This document shows positions 34,183 through 45,170 of a stretch of 64,000 nucleotides of DNA, in pieces. The stretch comes from Macrolepiota albuminosa (Eukaryota; Basidiomycota; Agaricomycetes; Agaricales; Agaricaceae): contig JAMWFC010000131.1 of NCBI GenBank assembly GCA_027475525.1, positions 496,001 through 560,000 on the forward strand. The letters run 5' to 3'. Under the pieces are notes generated by a model that was not told where the DNA came from, did not search any database, and saw only the letters and a list, made by a program, of their open reading frames with translations. Numbering within the stretch: position 1 is the first letter of the stretch; each line of letters begins with the position of its first letter. A program made the translations under genes and the position numbers.

Positions 34183-34584
34183 TATAAATAAGCTACCAAA
34201 ATCATAGTCGCAATATACAATTGTCTCAGGATCTTGACGGTCGGATCGCTCTGATGACTGTTACTGTGAAAGATGGAAGGTTGAGATTGCGCTTGTAAGG
34301 GCTCAGATGAGTCGTAAGATGTCTTCATGTTTTTGTGAGTAGGAGAGGGAGTCAGATAGGATGTATGGATTGGACTGAGGTCGAGGATGCGAATGAAATT
34401 GGGGATGTGAATGAGAACGATCATGGGTTAATCTCTGAGCATGGATCAATGATGATGATGGCGTTAAAACACCGGGAGAGCAGTAACCGGTGCCCAGACC
34501 TGGAAACTCATCTGTAGTTCCCATGAATCCTGTCCAAATTAGACAGGGAGGGTTGGCCTGGCCGTCACGAGGAACGAGAGACAA
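34183..34584 (-). pseudogene. Partial duplicate of the Ser-rich gene
   Basis: The plus-strand text TTGGACTGAGGTCGAGGATG (34372 onward) resembles 33674 onward in the Ser-rich gene, but frames differ. A minus-strand reading (34303-34584) starting MSLVPRDGQANPPC could instead be an upstream exon of the 33034 gene. Neither is certain. Confidence 0.35.
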
Positions 34585-35347
34585 CAGGGTGTGAAGTTCC
34601 GTACGCAGAAACAGCGGTGGGCGCGGCGGATGGGTGGGTCGGCCCCTGTGCTGTTTAGCGTCAAGCTACGTTGTAGCGTGAAGATATAAGTAGTATATAA
34701 ATGGGTGGGTGGGTGGGTGGGTAAGAGCGAAAATGAAAGAAGTTGAAACAGTACAGGTTTTACTTCGAACACAGTAGTAAAAGCATCCAAAAAAGGAAAG
34801 AGCACGGTCCACACGAACCACCTCACGCTGGGCTAGCCGGCAAGCCCGTAGCACAGCTTCCAATAAGGCTGGGAAAGAGCACGGTCCACACGAACCACCT
34901 CACGCTGGGCTAGCCGGCAAGCCCGTAGCACAGCTTCCAATAAGGCTGGTTTGAAGGGATGTGGGAATGCGAAAAATATACAGAAGTTTGGCGGGAGGAA
35001 CGGAAGTTGCGTACGTAGAAACGGCGGTGGGCGCGGCGGATACCCCAACCAGGCGCAGCTCAACCTCGGCCGCGCCTACCCACCGGACTGTGCCTTATTG
35101 TCAATGCACGAAAAAAGAATAAAAATTCGCCATAAGTACAAATTGAGCTTGTTGTAATATGCATTATGGAGAATATATATAAAGAAAGCCGTTTGGAGCA
35201 TATTTATGAGAAGAGACGTTATGGAGAACATTTGTCAGAGGAGGGTGAACGTATTGTAATGTACAGTGAATAAGTCAGGGAAGAGAAATATTAAGAGGCG
35301 TGTTGGAGAATATTTGTGAGAAGGGGGGTGAATGTACAGTGGATAAC
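34585..35347. other. Intergenic, short duplications and a microsatellite
   Basis: (GGGT)n at about 34702-34724. A 77-bp doublet lies at 34795. The motif GAAACRGCGGTGGGCGCGGCGGAT occurs at about 34608 and 35018, framing the region. A run of GAGAATATTTGT-like phrases lies at 35160-35340. No gene seen. Confidence 0.5.
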
Positions 35348-35777
35348 TCACGAAAGAGAAATATTAAGTAGATCAGAAGTCAAGACATTCAAAAGGTTGT
35401 GCTCTTGAGCAAATTGATGGCGCGCAGACTCCCAAGCAGAAGCCACTGCATTCGGTACGATAGTGTCCAATCTTCTCCAGTAGATGAAGAAACAGAGGGA
35501 AGACCAACCACCGTGCTTCATAACTATGTGTGGGGGCACGCCGTCGGAGAGAAGTTTTACGGAACCACCGATACAGAAACTGTGTCCGTGGACGATGTCA
35601 AGGTTTTGGGCAGACAAAATTTCTGAGAAAGAAGAATTAGACACAGGAAACAAGATAATGACTTATAGTTACTGTTGGTCATTGAAATAAACATGTCTTT
35701 GGTGAGGAATGAAAGTGAAGAATTGCCAAACAATAGATCTTGGAAAGCAAATAAAGGAGAACCATTGGAAGGATGGT
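35348..35777 (-). pseudogene. Tyrosine recombinase C-terminal part (DIRS-like element)
   Basis: Minus strand. After a 40-bp intron (35633-35672, GTAACT...CTCAG) the frame gives KILSAQNLDIVHGHSFCIGG and then GGWSSLCFFIYWRR. The H-x-x-R box reads HSFC, Arg replaced by Cys (a C-to-T change), and IYWRR holds the catalytic Tyr. Upstream (35673-35777) it encodes HPSNGSPLFAFQD. It continues at 40969 beyond the Copia element; across the ATGGT target duplication the frame joins exactly. Confidence 0.8.
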
Positions 35778-36210
35778 TGTCGAGGAAATTGACTGACAAC
35801 TTCGGTTATACGGCGATTTATTCTAACGTCATATGTTATTGTCATAAATTCGTATGTTTCATTTTATTTATGTCTTTTTCAAATATTTTCTATACGACTT
35901 ACTCATACTATTTAAAAAGCCCTCGACCCTACTCCACATGTCTTACCTTCATGACTAGTTAAAAGCGCGTCGCCACCTGGGGTCAAAATCATCTTCGATT
36001 ATTGACTCCCAGGTGAGCCTCTATCATTTACTTCTTATCTTACTTGTACTTACCTGGGGTCAAAATCGTCTTCGATTATTGACTCCCAGGTGAGCCTCTA
36101 TCATTTACTTCTTATCTTACTTGTACTTATAAAAATCATCTTCGATTATTGACTCCCAGATTATATTGTATTATACAATCGAATATACATTATTGCGATA
36201 TGCTGTGACA
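35778..36210 (+). repeat. Copia 5' LTR
   Basis: Contains an imperfect inverted repeat CACCTGGGGTCAA...TTGACTCCCAGGTG (first at 35974), duplicated by the 77-bp doublet; one base differs between the two doublet copies. Confidence 0.93.
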
Positions 36211-36226
36211 GGTTATGGGCCCCGCT
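36211..36226 (+). other. Copia primer-binding site, half-tRNA type
   Basis: GGTTATGGGCCCCGCT directly abuts the LTR. It matches the complement of the anticodon arm of initiator tRNA-Met (loop CAUAA), as used by Drosophila copia and Ty5. The proposed gag ATG (36215-36217) lies inside it. Confidence 0.65.
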
Positions 36227-37285
36227 GCCGCGAACGATAATACTTCCGAGACTTTACAGTTTCCGAAGTTCAACGGTACGAACTACCATATGTGGGCAGA
36301 TAATATGAAGTCTGCTCTACTGGCAAAGGGATTATGGGGAGTAGTCTCTGGACGCGAAACTCGCCCGCCTAAACCACCTGCCGAATACTCCAAATTGTTG
36401 GCTCCATCCTGTCCTAAGAGTGACAAGAAGCCTGACTCTCCTTATAAGGAGGGAGACGACTTGATGAAGGCCATGCAGACAAAGGAGTTTTCAACCTGGG
36501 AGCACACACAGGAAAAGTACCTATGCTGGGTCACTAGAGATGATTCAGCTATTGGTCTGATTCATGCTGCAATGGAGTATACTCAACGTGAAGCCATCAC
36601 CGATTACACGAGCTCAAAGAACGTTTGGGACTAGTTACAAAAGAACTACGTCGACCAGCATAGTGGGATGAATGTCCACTATTATTATCAGCAGATGTAT
36701 GCAAAGCAATGGGACGGAAAATCACCCTTGACCGATCATCTCAGGTTCTATATGGTTATTCGTCGCCGCTTCATTGATGCTGGACATAAAGTTGATGACT
36801 TTACTATCTTGAATGCTATTCTTCTCTCGCTGCCCAAGACTCTGACATGGGATGTAGTCAAGCAAAGCTTGTTGCTTTGGAGCACTTCTTTGACTATTGA
36901 CATAGTCTCAACAGAGTTATTGTCTGTTTATGATAGGCTTACGCTTGAAGATTCCGCCACGACCAAAACCTTGGCTTTCATATCGAAAAAGGAACATAAT
37001 TCGAGTGGGAGTAAAAATGACCACAAATTCGTGAAGAAAAGTTCCAAGCCCAAACGTGAGCCGAAACCTGATGACGTTTGCCACAACTGTGGCGAAAAAG
37101 GTCACTGGCATCCAAAATGCCCAAAACTAATCAAATCCCGACCTGTCAGTAACGCCAACTTGTCAGTTTTGACACACAATAATGATTCGCAAGAAGTGGG
37201 CAAACTATTGATGGCTACCAACAAAGGTATGCCATCTGGTTTACTTCTCGACAGCACAGCATCCAGTCATATGATTGCCGACTAA
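36215..37285 (+). pseudogene. Copia gag and protease start
   Basis: The ATG at 36215 gives MGPAAANDNTSETLQFPKF then NYHMWADNMKSALL, a typical Copia gag start. TAG at 36632 (probably from CAG) interrupts it. The zinc knuckle CHNCGEKGHWHPKC is near 37080. The protease motif LLLDSTASSHM is near 37250, then TAA at 37283 (CAA expected). Confidence 0.85.
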
Positions 37286-38469
37286 TCATTATTCACAAGT
37301 TATCACCCTGTCAAAAATCAGCACATTTCAGTTGGTGGAATGAACACATTGACCGTAGTTGGCGAAGGTACCATCTCATTCAAGACTTGTTTACCAGACG
37401 GTGTTATGGATGTTCAACTGCAGAATGTTCTTCACATTCCTGGCTTGGGTGCTAATTTGATCAGTCTCGGTTCATTGCAACAAGCTGGAGCCACTATTAA
37501 TGGCTTAGCCTATGGCATGGGCCTAGCTTGGAATGGAAAGGAATTCCTGCATGCTAATCTAATTGGGACAAATGGCACACTTTATCGTATCACCACAATG
37601 ACCTTAGGAATCGAAGATAATAACGTCGCCTACATTGCGAGTCGACCCACCATGCGATTATGGCATTGATGGCTAGGCCACATCAGTCCACAAACTATCA
37701 AGGCGATGATAGACCAAGATCTTGTAATGGGAGTTAATCTAAAGTTACCTCGTGAATTCGATCGTCTCTGCAGTGGATGTGCTGAAGGCAAGGCCATTAG
37801 ACCACCCCTTCCTGATCAAAGTCAGACTCAGTATGACAAAAACAAACTGCTTGTCATGAATCTCACTGGACCCATGAGTGTACCCACTTGGGATGGAAAA
37901 CATTACGCTTTAGCTGTAGTTGAAGCTAGCAAGCGCTTTCCAGCTGGGACCCTTCTTGAAAATAAAGAAGAAGCATATTTGGCAGTTCATGATAATGTCG
38001 CGCGATATGAACGTGAAGGTGGGAAGCTGGTCAAAATCATCCGGACTGACAACGGTACTGAATTCATAAATTCTGTTATGCAAGATTTCTGTAGGCAAAA
38101 CGGAATTTTACACCAAACTACGAACCCTTACCATCCTCAGCAAAATGGAATTGCTGAACGCACGATTGCCATCTTAATGGAAATGGTCAGGAGCATGTTG
38201 CACGTTACCATCCTCAGCAAAATGGAATTGCTGAACGCACGATTGCCATCTTAATGGAAATGGTCAGGAGCATGTTGCACGCCTCTAAAATGGACTTACG
38301 CTACTGGGGTGAAGCGTTTTTATACGCTATCCACATTCGATCCATTACGCCCACTTCCGCTCTACAAGGAAAGATCCCTTATACAGAGTGGTATTGTCGG
38401 AAGCCTGACCTATCCCATATGAGGATTTTTGGTTCCTTGGGATGGGCCCACGTCCCTAAAGAGGTTTGA
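37286..38469 (+). pseudogene. Copia protease end and integrase
   Basis: The protease end LHIPGLGANLISLGSL is near 37440. WH*WLGHIS at 37665 has TGA for CGA. Integrase core: VMNLTGPMS, IIRTDNGTEF and HPQQNGIAERTI, a complete DDE set. A doublet at 38128 repeats part of the core. TGA at 38467 replaces an Arg codon. Confidence 0.85.
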
Positions 38470-40613
38470 CATGGAAAATTAGAGTCACACGCAGTACAAG
38501 TAAGAATGCTGGGTTGGTGGAATGATGAGACCAAGGGATACAAACTTGAAGACTTGGAGAATGGAAAACTCATTGTGTCAAGAGATGTTGAGTTCTATGA
38601 GGATGATACATCTAGTGAGCTTGCACAATTGGATCTGGGACTTACTTCTTCTACCGCAGACGAAATCAATGATTTCATTGACACCGCCATTTATCCCAAG
38701 TCTAGTCAACCCCTGAGTGTATCTATTCCGAAACCCACCTCTGAATCTGAGGTGGAAACACAGTTGATAGGAGATAATTCACAGGTCAACATGTCTGATG
38801 ACGACTTACCTATCAAGGACTTACAATATCCATCTCCTATACCAGTTTCACCACCAGCATCCCGTGCATCGACGCCCTCTGTACCACCAGCTCCCCGGAA
38901 AAAGGCTAAATGGTCAAATTTATCTAAACAAGAACCCTTGACTTGAACAAAACATTTACCTATTAGGTATCAACAAAGTGAAGATGAGGACAAACCTGCG
39001 AATACTATGGCTTTTATAGCGGTCTCGGGTCCAGGCATTGAAGAAGCGTTGAAGTCCCCACAAGCTGAAGGATGGCAAAGAGCCATTGAAAACGAATACG
39101 ATCAGTTATTGCGAAAGAAAGTTTTCGAGGAAGTCGAAGACTTACCCCCTGGTAAGAAGGCCATGGGAAGCAAGGTTGTTTTAAAAGAGAAGCTTGATGA
39201 AAAGGGGAATCACGCTAAGTTTAAAGCTTGCATTGTCACTCAAGGTTTTTCTCAGATTCCGGGAATCGATTATAATGACACATTCTCTTCAGTCACGAAA
39301 TTCACGACCTTACAAATCTTTCTTACCCTTGCTGCTATGCTCGATCTCGAAGTGCATCAAATTGATGTCATCGGTGCTTATTTAGAGGGAAATTTGGAAG
39401 AAGAAATCTATATGAGGGCGCCAACCGGAATAGGAAAAACCAAGTATTGGAGGTTACTCAAGGCGATTTATGGTCTTAAACAGGCTGGCCGTATGTGGAA
39501 GGAGAGGCTACACAACATACTAATGTGTCTAGGTTTCAAGCCTTCTCACGCTGACGATTGCCTCTACATTTTACGTTCAGGAGGAAAAATCATGTTGATC
39601 ATCCTGGTCTACGTTGATGACATGGCAATAGCCGGTAAAGACCTCTGCAAAATCTTTTCCTTCAAACATAGCATGAGCAAGGAGTTCGACATCACCGACT
39701 TAGGCAAAATTCATTATTTGCTAGGTCTTCAAATCAAAAGAGATCGAGTTAACCACACCATTTACTTGAACCAGTCCCTTTATGTCGACTCCATACTCAA
39801 TCGATTCGGCATGTCGTCTTGCCATCCCGTCACTATGCCTCTCCCTACCAATCATAATCTATCTCTATTGCAATCACCTCATTCTGATGACAAGCGGGAA
39901 AATTATAAAAAGTACGCTAATGGATTACATTATCTATCCCTAATTGGTTCTCTCCTTTATGCTCTGCAAACTCGTCCGGACATCCAATTTTTGGTCAGTC
40001 TACTCATCCAATTTTCCGAAAATCTGGGTATTCCTCACCTTGTCGGATGCAAACAAGTTCTACGCTATTTAAAGGGAACCAAGTCGTACTGTTTAAAACT
40101 TGGAGGTTTAGAAAGGGGAAGCATTATGCTCATCGGTTGGAGCGACGCTAACTGGGCCCAAGATCAGTATGATCGACGATCCATCAGTGGCTGGTGTTTC
40201 GACCTCAATGGAAGTCTTATTTCTTGGTCCTCTTGAAAGCAGCTTGTTATGGCGACCTCCACCGTTGAAGCCAAATACATTGCTTCAGCTAACTCTACTC
40301 GTGAGGCTATATGGCTTCGTAATCTCCTGAAGGATCTAGACTTTGAGCAAGTGGGAGCTATGATTATACACACCGACAATACCAGAAGTATTGCGTTATC
40401 AAAAAACCCCGTCGGTCATTCACGTAGCAAACATATTGATATTTGATTCCATTTTATCCGTGAACATATCAAACGAAACAATATCAAGCTTCAATATATC
40501 TCCACTCGCAACATGATAGCCGACGCTCTTACAAAAGCCTTACCGAAGGAAGTCTTCGAAAAACATCGTGCTAGATTGGGGGTAATGTTACCTATGTTGC
40601 CGTCAAGTGGGAG
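38470..40613 (+). pseudogene. Copia reverse transcriptase and RNase H
   Basis: Linker rich in Ser/Pro to 38946 (TGA 38944), then RT in an open frame 39007-40236: IDVIGAYLEGNLEEEIYM and YVDDMAIAG (about 39613) give the three catalytic Asp. RNase H: WSDANWAQDQYDRRS, then stop at 40234 (TGA), TSTVEAKYIA, a further TGA at 40444, and the ending ADALTKALPKE. The polypurine tract AAGTGGGAG (40605-40613) precedes the LTR. Confidence 0.88.
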
Positions 40614-40968
40614 TGTCAAGGAAATTGACTGACAACTTCGGTTATACGGCGATTTATTCTAACATCATATGTTATTGTCATAAATTCGTATGTTTCATTT
40701 TATTTATGTCTTTTTCAAATATTTTCTATACGACTTACTCATACTATTTAAAAACCCTCGACCCTACTCCACATGTCTTACCTTCATGACTAGTTAAAAG
40801 CGCGTCGCCACCTGGGGTCAAAATTGTCTTCGATTATTGACTCCCAGGTGAGCCTCTATCATTTACTTCTTATCTTACTTGTACTTATAAAAATCATCTT
40901 CGATTATTGACTCCCAGATTATATTGTATTATACAATCGAATATACGTTATTGCGATATGCTGCGACA
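40614..40968 (+). repeat. Copia 3' LTR
   Basis: 355 bp, one indel and a few C/T differences from the 5' LTR once the doublet is removed. Confidence 0.93.
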
Positions 40969-41238
40969 ATGGTTGATAGCCAGGTGATTCAAGAGTGCAT
41001 GAACTGGACAAAAGATATCTTCTATCTGAGTTAATGAACAGTCAGCTCCGGCAAAACAAGTCATTCTAGTCCAAGGGATGTGAATAGTAATGACACAACA
41101 ATCACGAACAGGTGCCAAATGGATGTTACAATTTTTTGTAATATTTTGAGCGGGATCAAAATTTTTTTGAGATAAAGGTGAAAGTTCACTGAGATGCCGG
41201 CAACCCCAGAAAGCAGTGAGAGTGGCCGCCCACATGGC
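40969..41238 (-). pseudogene. Tyrosine recombinase middle part (DIRS-like element)
   Basis: Minus strand, between two insertions. It reads MWAATLTAFWGCRHLSELS, the region of the first catalytic Arg, then VHALLNHLAINH up to the Copia target site. It joins 52634 (Gypsy-C removed) and 35777 (Copia removed) in frame. Confidence 0.8.
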
Positions 41239-41988
41239 TGTCACGACCCCTTCCCTCCGGGCCCACCCCGGGACACCCCCGGAACACCCTCCGGGACCCT
41301 CCCTCCGACCCCACAGGACACGCCCCGCCATCACAACCGCCGACACCGCCATCACGCGCATCAAGGACCGCCATCAGCCGCCACCAGCCCCGATCAACGA
41401 TCGGATCACGTGACTCGTTCCCGGCCATTGCGCATCACGCATCACGGCTCCATCCGCGCCAATTGATTGCGCGCCCCACACGCGCGATCCCGGTATGCAG
41501 CCCCTGCCGCTACTCAATGACCCCCGGAACCCATCCCAGACATCCCGGAACCCCGAGACCCGGCCCCGTAGTACTTATAGCATAGCTCCCCGTTGTATTC
41601 GCTAGTCTTGATATTACATACACTGTTACTTGCTTTACTTGGATTGTTGCGTGCCCTCTATTGATTGGTATGCATTGACTGGCACGCTTGACTGGCACGC
41701 TTGGATATTTGCGTGCTCTAAGACTGGTACGCACTTCGTGACTTTAATTTACTAACTTGGTCTCATCTTAAAACCTCCGGTTCACGACTCGACCCCCACC
41801 CAAACTCCCCCGTTACCCACCACCCAAAACCCCTGGACTAAGTCCCCTCTCCCGGGATTTCCCTGTCCACGTCTTGAACCCCGGAGTCCTAGCCCCGGAG
41901 TTCCAGACACCCAAGTATCCATGGGTCAAGTCCGCATTGTAAGGGCGATTGCTTTCCTGGAAAGCCTCCAACTCAGCGGAACCTGACA
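41239..41988 (+). repeat. Gypsy-C 5' LTR with TATA box
   Basis: TTATAGCAT at 41575 lies 28-30 bp before AGTCTTGATATTA (41604-41616), the predicted RNA start. Rich in CCGG words near its start. A related solo LTR is at 58448-59244. Confidence 0.93.
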
Positions 41989-42001
41989 TAATATCAAGAC
42001 T
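41989..42001 (+). other. Gypsy-C self-primer binding site
   Basis: TAATATCAAGACT begins at the first base after the LTR and is exactly complementary over 13 bases to 41604-41616 in the LTR. Together with the TATA spacing this predicts Tf1-like self-priming. Confidence 0.75.
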
Positions 42002-42021
42002 CCCTCCTTACACCGTTCTTG

Positions 42022-45000
42022 ATGGCTACGTATACTCACACCTACTACCCCACGGGCTACCAGACTGACCCCAAGACTCCCTCCTTACACCGTTCTTGAT
42101 GGCTACGTATACTCACACCTACTACCCCACGGGCTACCAGACTGACCCCTACGGGCGCCCGGTACCTGAGCATTACTCTGCGCAGACCCCCCCGCCCCGT
42201 CTATCCACCCCTTCCGTACAAACCCCAGTATCTCCATCGCCACTGGGCCCCCGACCCATCCCTCTATGATCTGGGGCCCTCCGCCAGCTGGGCCCCTCTG
42301 CCCAACTTAGCCATGGCACGACCCGTGGAGATCCCCTCGTACCGGAGCATCCCCGGGGGTCTACCGGAGACACCACCAGTCCCCAGTGGACCTCGCCCGG
42401 TACCTCCCAGCGAGGGCCCCTTCGCACCCACCCCCTACTACGGTTATCAGCGCCCCGCCCCCCAACCCCGGATACCCCTCAATTACGACTACCTCCCTCA
42501 ACACTACCCAACCGCCGCTCCACCCGCTCGGACTCCCCCCTCACCAATGGGACAACGACGCCTCAAGGACTACGAACGGCAACGCGACGAAGTGCTCCGC
42601 TCGCTTAGGATCTCGCCGGAGGACTTCGCGCAATGGGCAAGGGCGCTACTCATGGAATTCGGACACGATGACTTCACAGGCACACCGGAGGACTGGGCCC
42701 ATTGCTTGGTCAAATTCGGGGAATGCCTCACGAGAGGAGAACTCCCGGAGCAAACTATGGTAAAGTATAGGCGCAATACAATCCTCCGAGAAGAGTTGCA
42801 GCAGCTGCTCGACGAAGTCCACACGTCCCCCTCCCCTCGACCCCTCAACGACCCCGTGGACCCAGGTCGCTCGATTCACGTTCGACGGGAACCCCCAGAG
42901 CCGGCCCCAGTAGCCCTGACAGCCCCCGCGGACCCCACTCCGGAACAACGACAACGGGAAGAGCGACAAAACGCCTCAGCCATATTACGGTCCCTCAACC
43001 CGGCTGGAGGCCTCTTCGATCAACCCGCGGCCCGCACAGTAGGCTTGTCAACTCGCCGCAGGGCTAACTCCGTCCCTAGTACCTTCGAGACCTGGGGACA
43101 GCCCCAAAGACCCCTGGAACCCCTCCCGCGAACAGACAACGCCCGACCCCCGGCCCCGGCAAACCCCGGCAGACCCCGCGCGGACACCCCTAGCACGGAC
43201 GACACGCTGTGCTACATCGACGAGCTTACGCGTGGCAACAACGAACCACGTCCCGCGCCCGCGCCCGTCCCGGTACCGCCCCCTACGTCAGCCCCGGTCC
43301 CTCCGGAACGCAACTTCCGCCGCGATCCGCCACCCCACTTCGACCTACGAAACCCCCCGCGACCCCCGATACAAGCACGACCCTCCTGGGTTGAACGTCC
43401 CATCCGCCACCCCACTTCGACCTACAAAACCCCCCGCGACCCCCGATACAAGCACGACCCTCCTGGGTTGAACGTCCCCCGCGCAACCCAGTACCCGACC
43501 CAGCACCCGACCCCCCTCCACCCGACCCAACACCGCCGAACCCTCCCCGACCACCTCCGCCACCCCCAGCCGAACCTCGAGGACGACCCCCAGGCCCTCC
43601 ACCTCCGCCACTCCGAACCCTCCCCGACCACCTCCGCCACCCCCAGCCGAACCTCGAGGACGACCCCCAGGCCCTCCACCTCCGCCACTCCCTGCGTGGA
43701 GACCCGGGCCCCCTCCTGGCAGGAACGAACCCCCTTGGGACAACGGGCCTCCCGGGCATGGACCCCCAGGTGAGCCACCTGGAGGAGGACCTCCCGGCGG
43801 GTGGGGTCCCGCCCTTGGTGCTTTTCCTCCTCAAGGAGGGGGGGGTAATCACTACTACTACTATTACAATGCTGGCCCCCCTCCCCGCAACGCTGCCGGA
43901 CCGGACGACGCTCGCAACGCCCTCGCCCGTGAAGGACGACTGGACATTCAAAAGCCCGACGCTTTCACGGGCCGGAACCCCCAAAAATGGCGTACCTTCC
44001 TCACTCAGTGTCTCAATACATTTCAGGCAAAGCCGCTCACGTTTCAGGTTGACAGCTCCTGGATGGCCTTTGCCGCATCGTACCTGCAGGGGATCGCCTT
44101 CGATCACTACATGGCCCTCATCCAGTTCGACCCCAACAACCCGGCACTCGCTTGCTGGCAGGCCTTCGTCGACAAGTTCTCCGGGAAGTTTGGGATCTAC
44201 AACACCGTGGCCGAGGCCGAGGACAACCTCTTCAACCTCTGGATGTGCTTGGAAGAACGTTTCACCACCTTTATTGTACGTTTTGAGAAGGAAGCTTACG
44301 AAACAGGTTGGAACTACAGCGCCCTCCGGTACGCCCTCCGCCGCGCCCTGCCACAACGCATCAAGGACGTCCTCCGACTCGCCCTGAAACAACCCTCCTA
44401 CGACGGTACGCCCTCCGCCGCGCCCTGCCACAACGCATCAAGGACGTCCTCCGACTCGCCCTGAAACAACCCTCCTACGACGGATACAAGGCCCTCATCA
44501 TGCAGATCGACCAACGCTACTGGGAAGACCGCAGCGAGTATTCGAATTCCCGACCCCCCTGGAACCCTAGAGGAGGACCCCCTTGGCCCTCCGGCGAAAC
44601 CCCCAACCCCCAAGGTCGAAACCCCGGTCCCCCCCCTGGAACCCTAGAGGAGGACCCCCTTGGCCCTCCGGCGAAACCCCCAACCCCCAAGGTCGAAACC
44701 CCGGTCCCCCGCGTTCCCTGGCAGCTGACCCCCGGTGAGTCGCGGCCCGCCCAATGCTAACCCCAGCAGCGGCGCCTGCCCCCAGGCCCAACTCAGCGCC
44801 GCCGTGGCCGCCCACGACCCAGGCGACGCGCCAAGCCCTGAGGAACCCCCGGAAGACCCCAAAGATCTCGACTTCGACAACGAACGGGACGAGGAGGCCC
44901 TCCAGGCCAACCGGCTTCAAAAGAAGGGACGACCCTAGATCGAAGTCCCGATGGATGTGCAGGAACGACGGAGAAGGGAGGGTGTCTGCATACTCTGTGG

Positions 45001-45170
45001 TGAGAAAGACCATTTCATCTCCGAGTGCCCCAAACGACAGGTCATGGGATGTGCCACCTGGACCTTCGAAGGGGAGGACGCCACCTACGAGTATTCGGAA
45101 AACGACCCGGCGATTTAGACCCGGAAGACGCCCTAAATCGCGGAATCGACCCTGACGTCTTCTCCGCCCC
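42022..45170 (+). pseudogene. Gypsy-C gag
   Basis: The ATG at 42022 (repeated at 42099 by a doublet) gives MATYTHTYYPTGYQTDP. A long Pro-rich region (42313-43770) and a capsid-like domain (DAFTGRNPQKWRTFLTQC near 43960, FVDKFSGKFGIYNTVAEAED near 44170) follow. The zinc knuckle is CILCGEKDHFISEC (C-X2-C-X4-H-X4-C) near 45000. Frames are split by doublets at 41995, 43327, 43544, 44328 and 44554, by at least one other indel near 42250, and by TAG at 44936. Confidence 0.8.

Larger units (their letters stand above)
35778..40968 (+). mobile_element. Copia-type LTR retrotransposon
   Basis: LTRs at 35778-36210 (356 bp after one 77-bp doublet) and 40614-40968 (355 bp), TGTC...GACA ends, target duplication ATGGT at 35773-35777 and 40969-40973. 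Order gag, protease, integrase, RT, RNase H defines Ty1/Copia. Seven in-frame stops in the pol reading can all be explained as C-to-T (five CGA-to-TGA). The element sits in the tyrosine recombinase gene. Confidence 0.95.

Noticed and set aside
43283..44431. Long minus-strand Gly/Arg/Val-rich ORFs across Gypsy-C gag
   Set aside because: They are shadows of GC-rich, Pro-coding sense sequence; the plus strand carries recognisable capsid motifs.
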